A stretch of DNA of 64,000 nucleotides from Pseudomonadota bacterium (lineage in GTDB: Bacteria > Pseudomonadota > Alphaproteobacteria > Dongiales > Dongiaceae): positions 1,178,001-1,242,000 of the forward strand of contig JACPDN010000006.1 of the NCBI GenBank assembly GCA_016183985.1. Reading direction: 5' to 3'. The position numbers were made by a program, and so were the translations under genes. Each line of letters starts with the position of its first letter. Positions within the stretch are counted from its first letter, which is position 1. The notes beneath the pieces are model-generated. The model worked only from the letters and a program-made list of their open reading frames with translations, searched no databases and had not been told where the DNA came from. Shown in pieces: positions 58,393 through 64,000 of this stretch.

Positions 58393-59961
58393 TTGCTGAC
58401 TAGGAATGCACAACACGGCTGGCGCCGAGTTTTGGCGTCGACCGCGGCGGCGGTGCTGCTGCCTCCAGCGATCGTGCTGGGCGCAACGCTGGCCAAGGCC
58501 GACGATCTCTCCGGTGCCACGCTTGGCACGGATAGCAGCACGACAGCGTCGCTGCAGACCGGACCGGATGTATTCGGCGCCTCGCTGCCGCAGCCCCTCG
58601 ATGCCGTCAATGCCGACCGCTATCGCCAGATTTTCCGCCTGCAGGCTGCGGGCGACTTCGCGAATTCGGATCGGCTGATCAGCGACCTCACCGACCCTGT
58701 TTTGCTCGGCCATGTGCTGGCTGACCGCTATATGGCGCCCGGTTACAAGAGCAAGCCCAAGGAACTCACCGACTGGCTGAAATCCTATTCGGCGCTGCCT
58801 GAGGCTGAGGCGATTTATACCCTCGCCGCCAAGAAGGGCGCCAAGAAGGCTGCCCTCACCAAGCCGAAATTCGACATCACGCGCGTAGGCTCGCCGGACG
58901 AGAATTCGAACGACAACGATCCGAACTGGCAAGCCGGCCTCAATGCCTGGCGCGCCAAGAATTACGACCAGGCAGCTGCGCAGTTCGAAAAAGCTGCGAT
59001 CCGCACGGCGTCTTCGGGCTGGGATCGTTCGGCCGCTGCCTATTGGGCGAGCCGCGCGCATGTCCGCGCCAAGAACCCGGACAAGGTCAGCCACTGGCTG
59101 AAGGTTGCCTCCGAGTTTCCGTATACCTTCTATGGCCAGCTGGCCACCCGCGCGCTCGGCCTCGAGCCGCAATTCGACTGGCGCGTACCGACGCTGACAG
59201 GTGGTCATGGCGCCCAGCTGATGACCTCGCGCATCGGCAAGCGCGCGCTTGGCCTGCTGCAGGTCGGCCAGGTCGATCTCGCTGAAAAAGAACTACTCAT
59301 CCTGCAGAACGATGCCGGCCCGGAAGTGAGCGACGCGCTCGTTGCCATCAGCCAGGCCTATCGTCTGCCGTCGCTCGCCTTGAAGATCGGTGCGTGGCGC
59401 GCCCTCAAAGGTGGCGCACGCATGGATGCCGCCCTCTATCCGCTGCCCTCGTGGAAGCCGGCCAATGGCTTCGCCGTCGATCAGGCGCTGCTCTTCTCGG
59501 TCATGCGCCAGGAATCGGGCTTCAACCCCAATGCCGTTTCGGGCGCGGGCGCAGTTGGACTGATGCAGCTGATGCCGGGTACGGCCGCAGCGATCGGCGC
59601 GCCGCAGGGCGCACGCCTCAAGGATCCGCTGACGTCGCTTGCCTATGGGCAGAAGTACATTCAGCGCTTGCTGGAAGAGCCGTCGGTGAAGGGCGATCTC
59701 TTCATGATGGCCGCGGCCTATAACGCCGGCCCCGGCAACCTCATCAAGTGGAAGAAGAGCATCCGCGGCTCGGAAGATCCGTTGCTCTTCATCGAAAGCA
59801 TGCCGTCGCGCGAGACGCGCAATTTCGTCGAGCGTGTCATGGCGGGCTATTGGGTCTATCAGGCCCGCCTCGGCCAGCCGGCACGTTCGCTTGAAGCGGT
59901 CGCCAATGGTGCGTGGCCCAGCTACCAGCACAGCGACAACACTTCAGCCGCCTCGAACTAA
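58393..59961 (+). CDS. Lytic transglycosylase (SLT domain)
   Basis: FSVMRQESGFNPNAVSGAGAVGLMQLMPGTA ... AAYNAGPGNLIKW. Confidence 0.94.
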   Translation: MLTRNAQHGWRRVLASTAAAVLLPPAIVLGATLAKADDLSGATLGTDSSTTASLQTGPDVFGASLPQPLDAVNADRYRQIFRLQAAGDFANSDRLISDLTDPVLLGHVLADRYMAPGYKSKPKELTDWLKSYSALPEAEAIYTLAAKKGAKKAALTKPKFDITRVGSPDENSNDNDPNWQAGLNAWRAKNYDQAAAQFEKAAIRTASSGWDRSAAAYWASRAHVRAKNPDKVSHWLKVASEFPYTFYGQLATRALGLEPQFDWRVPTLTGGHGAQLMTSRIGKRALGLLQVGQVDLAEKELLILQNDAGPEVSDALVAISQAYRLPSLALKIGAWRALKGGARMDAALYPLPSWKPANGFAVDQALLFSVMRQESGFNPNAVSGAGAVGLMQLMPGTAAAIGAPQGARLKDPLTSLAYGQKYIQRLLEEPSVKGDLFMMAAAYNAGPGNLIKWKKSIRGSEDPLLFIESMPSRETRNFVERVMAGYWVYQARLGQPARSLEAVANGAWPSYQHSDNTSAASN

Positions 59962-59967
59962 ACCCCC

Positions 59968-60507
59968 ATGTCGCGGATCGATGAGACGCGTCCGTTCCTG
60001 CCCGTTGGCATCGCGGTGCTGACGGTCTCGGACACGCGGACGGCCGCCACCGACAAATCCGGCGACACGCTGGTCGAACTCCTGAAGCGTGACGGCCATC
60101 GGCTGGCCGCCCGCGCTATCGTCAAAGACGATGTCGCTGCCATTACAGCGCAGGTGAAGACCTGGATCGATGACCAACACGTCGATGTCGTGATCTCGAC
60201 CGGCGGCACGGGCGTCACCGGCCGTGACGTGACGCCGGAAGCCTTCGAGAGCATCTTCGAAAAGAAGATCGACGGTTTCGGCGAGCTTTTCCGCTGGATC
60301 TCCTACCAGAAGATCAAGACCTCGACGATCCAGTCGCGGGCCACGGGCGGCGTTGCTGGCGGCACCTATCTCTTCGCCCTGCCCGGTTCACCCGGCGCAG
60401 CCCGAGACGGCTGGGAGGAGATCCTGAAATGGCAGCTCGATTACCGGCATCTGCCGTGCAATCTGGTCGAGCTGATGCCGCGTCTCACTGAACATCTTCT
60501 CAAATAA
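59968..60507 (+). CDS. moaB: Molybdenum cofactor biosynthesis protein B
   Basis: VLTVSDTRTAATDKSGDTLVELLKRDGH; STGGTGVTGRDVTPEA. Confidence 0.94.
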   Translation: MSRIDETRPFLPVGIAVLTVSDTRTAATDKSGDTLVELLKRDGHRLAARAIVKDDVAAITAQVKTWIDDQHVDVVISTGGTGVTGRDVTPEAFESIFEKKIDGFGELFRWISYQKIKTSTIQSRATGGVAGGTYLFALPGSPGAARDGWEEILKWQLDYRHLPCNLVELMPRLTEHLLK

Positions 60508-60567
60508 CGGCCTTCTCAAACAGGCTTTGTTCTTGAAATGTTCTTGTTGGCGTGGCAGGATTTCGCT

Positions 60568-61803
60568 ATGCGCTATGAACGTGATCCCGTCGACCCCTTC
60601 CAGGACGCCCCCAGGCCCAATCTCGCCCGCAAGGGCCGGGGAGCCGCCAGCAACCGTGCCGGCCGTTTCGAACCCGGTGAGCGGCCGCTGGAGAACGATG
60701 GCTGGGACGAGACCCGCAGCGGCAGTGAAAGCGAGAGCTTTACCGGTCTGACCTTCAAGGGTGTCTCGCTCAATCTCTCACCCAAGCCGATGCCGAAGGG
60801 CGGTGACGACGATGAATTGCCACCGCTCAAAACCCAGGTGGCGCTCGACACGGCGCGCTCGATCATCGCGCATAACAAATCGCCCGACATTCCCTTCGAT
60901 CAGTCGATCAATCCCTATCGTGGCTGCGAGCATGGCTGCATCTATTGCTATGCGCGCCCGACCCACGCCTATCTCGGCCATTCGCCGGGGCTCGATTTCG
61001 AGACCAAGCTCTATATGAAGGCGGATGGCGCGAAGCTTTTGGAGAAGGAGCTGCGCAAGCCCGGTTACAAGCCCAGCGTCATTGCCCTTGGCGCCAATAC
61101 CGATTGCTATCAGCCGATCGAGAAGCGCTATGGCATCACGCGCGAAGTGCTGCATGTGCTGGCGGCCTATAACCACCCGGTCGGCATCACGACCAAATCG
61201 GCCAATGTCTGCCGCGACATCGATATCCTCGCCCCCATGGCGGCGAAAGGCCTCGCCAAGGTTTATATCTCGGTGACCTCGCTCGACCGCGAGCTGGCGC
61301 GTGTCATGGAGCCCAGAGCTTCGACGCCGACGAAACGGCTGGACGCCATCAAGCGCTTGAGCGAGGCGGGCATTCCAGTCGGCGTCTCCGTGGCGCCGAT
61401 CATTCCGGGCCTCACCGACCATGAGATCGAGGCGATCATCGAGGCGGCAGCCGGCATGGGCGCCAGCAGCGTCAACTGGACGATGCTGCGCCTGCCCCTG
61501 GAGATCAAGGATCTGTTCCGCGAATGGCTGGAGGAGCATCACCCCTTGAAAGCCAAGCGCGTGCTGGACCTGATGCGCGAATGCCGCGACGGTGCGCTCT
61601 ACAAGGCCGAGTTCGGCGAGCGCATGAAGGGGAGCGGCCCCTACGCCACCCTCATCCGGCAGCGCGTGCAGGCGATGGCCAAGAAGCTCAGCCTCAACAA
61701 TTACCGCTGGGATGTGGACGGCTCGCAGTTCAAGGCACCGGCCGGGCGCATGACGGGACCGGAGACGGAAGCGGAGAAGGCGCAGCTCAGCCTCTTTGGT
61801 TAA
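60568..61803 (+). CDS. PA0069-type radical SAM protein
   Basis: NPYRGCEHGCIYCYARPTHAYLGHSPGLDFETKLYMK. Confidence 0.93.
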   Translation: MRYERDPVDPFQDAPRPNLARKGRGAASNRAGRFEPGERPLENDGWDETRSGSESESFTGLTFKGVSLNLSPKPMPKGGDDDELPPLKTQVALDTARSIIAHNKSPDIPFDQSINPYRGCEHGCIYCYARPTHAYLGHSPGLDFETKLYMKADGAKLLEKELRKPGYKPSVIALGANTDCYQPIEKRYGITREVLHVLAAYNHPVGITTKSANVCRDIDILAPMAAKGLAKVYISVTSLDRELARVMEPRASTPTKRLDAIKRLSEAGIPVGVSVAPIIPGLTDHEIEAIIEAAAGMGASSVNWTMLRLPLEIKDLFREWLEEHHPLKAKRVLDLMRECRDGALYKAEFGERMKGSGPYATLIRQRVQAMAKKLSLNNYRWDVDGSQFKAPAGRMTGPETEAEKAQLSLFG

Positions 61804-61866
61804 CCGGAACATCCTTGCCGGCTGGCTGTTATGACCGGCAGCTTCCATCAGCTACGAGGTCACGCC

Positions 61867-62199
61867 ATGACCATATTCAGGACGATTGTCATTTCTGCCG
61901 CCCTCATCTCTGCCTTAGGGATCGGCGGGGCGCTGACGCCGGCCGCCGCCGACAACATGACGCCGACGCAGCCGACCGATCTCAATACACAAAGCGGCAA
62001 CAACTGCACCAATGGCGAAAAGATCGACGCCAGCACCGCCGAGCAGGCCTTGGCCAAGTTCAAGGCTGCCGGCTACAGCGACGTCCAGATTTTGCAGAAG
62101 GGCTGCGATAACTACTGGCACGCTACTGGCATCAAGGGCGGGCAGAGCGGCAACATCGTGCTCTCGCCCACCGGCGAGGTGATGCCGGAAGGCTATTAA
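61867..62199 (+). CDS. Small secreted protein, PepSY-like (tentative)
   Basis: MTIFRTIVISAALISALGIGGALTPAAADN signal peptide; AEQALAKFKAAGYSDVQILQKGCDNYWHATGIKGG. Confidence 0.65.
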   Translation: MTIFRTIVISAALISALGIGGALTPAAADNMTPTQPTDLNTQSGNNCTNGEKIDASTAEQALAKFKAAGYSDVQILQKGCDNYWHATGIKGGQSGNIVLSPTGEVMPEGY

Positions 62200-62216
62200 C
62201 GCCTTCTTGTGATTTC

Positions 62217-62260
62217 CCCCACCGCCCCTCTCCTGCCCGCAGGAGAGGGTTTTTCTTTTT
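62217..62260 (+). terminator. Terminator-like hairpin downstream of small secreted protein
   Basis: CCCTCTCCTGCCCGCAGGAGAGGGTTTTTCTTTTT. Confidence 0.8.
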
Positions 62261-62787
62261 GAGCCACCGGGATGGTCCGGGCAGAATGCACCGTCTTCAA
62301 TCAGCGCGTTGTGAGTCGTCATGCCCAATTGGGCCTTTGAAATCGCCGCCGGCATGGATACCGGCATGCTCGTCTGCGGGGTGGATGAGGTGGGGCGTGG
62401 GCCTTTGGCCGGGCCGGTGATGGCTTGCGCGGTGATCCTCGACCCGGCACGGGTTCCGAAGGCGCTGCAGAAGCGCCTCGATGATTCCAAAAAGTTGTCG
62501 GCGGCATTGCGCGACGAGTTCGCCGCCGCCTTGCGTGAGATCGCGGTCTTCTCGATCGCCGAGGCGAGTGTGGCCGAGATCGACGCGATCAACATTCTGC
62601 AGGCAACGCATCTTGCGATGCGCCGCGCCGTGGAGGGCCTGGCGCAAAAACCGGCCCATGCGCTCATCGACGGCAACCGGGCACCGAAACTTTTCTGCCC
62701 CACGACCTGCGTCATCGGCGGGGACGCCAAATCCCTCTCCATCGCCGCCGCCTCGATTCTCGCGAAGGTGGAGCGGGACAAGATCAT

Positions 62788-64000
<1,213 letters not shown>

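Overview
The window looks like an ordinary GC-rich alphaproteobacterial chromosome segment, probably Rhodospirillales-like (taxonomy is inference). I support about 57 protein-coding genes. No rRNA, tRNA, CRISPR array, IS element or prophage was recognised. Main blocks: large NAD-glutamate dehydrogenase; aromatic amino-acid block (chorismate-mutase-domain protein, hisC-like aminotransferase, prephenate dehydrogenase, second chorismate mutase) followed by homospermidine synthase and DUF2125; an amino-acid ABC transporter without a local ATPase; a TPR/PRMT-like methyltransferase; two tiny flagellar-like proteins; an arsenic cluster (arsR-arsI-arsC-acr3-arsN2); a broken fosA-like gene; a catabolic block (oxoprolinase/hydantoinase, M24 peptidase, IclR, HIBADH, MR/MLE enzyme, orphan solute-binding protein, LysR, GMC oxidoreductase); then housekeeping genes (prmA, uvrD/pcrA, ispE, etf-QO, udg4, slt, moaB, rnhB, ccrM). 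The most unusual item is a ~0.4 kb noncoding, highly structured region at about 23,720-24,135, closed by a 19/20-nt inverted repeat and containing several strong nested hairpins, which I cannot assign to a known RNA class. Other leads: paired ArsR operators, perfect palindromes at WYL and IclR regulators, a triple-DUF1127 protein, a bacterial TPR-PRMT7/9-like protein, a GANTC cluster at ccrM, and palindromic repeats concentrated at convergent gene junctions. All calls come from reading sequence and translations by eye; no database search was run.
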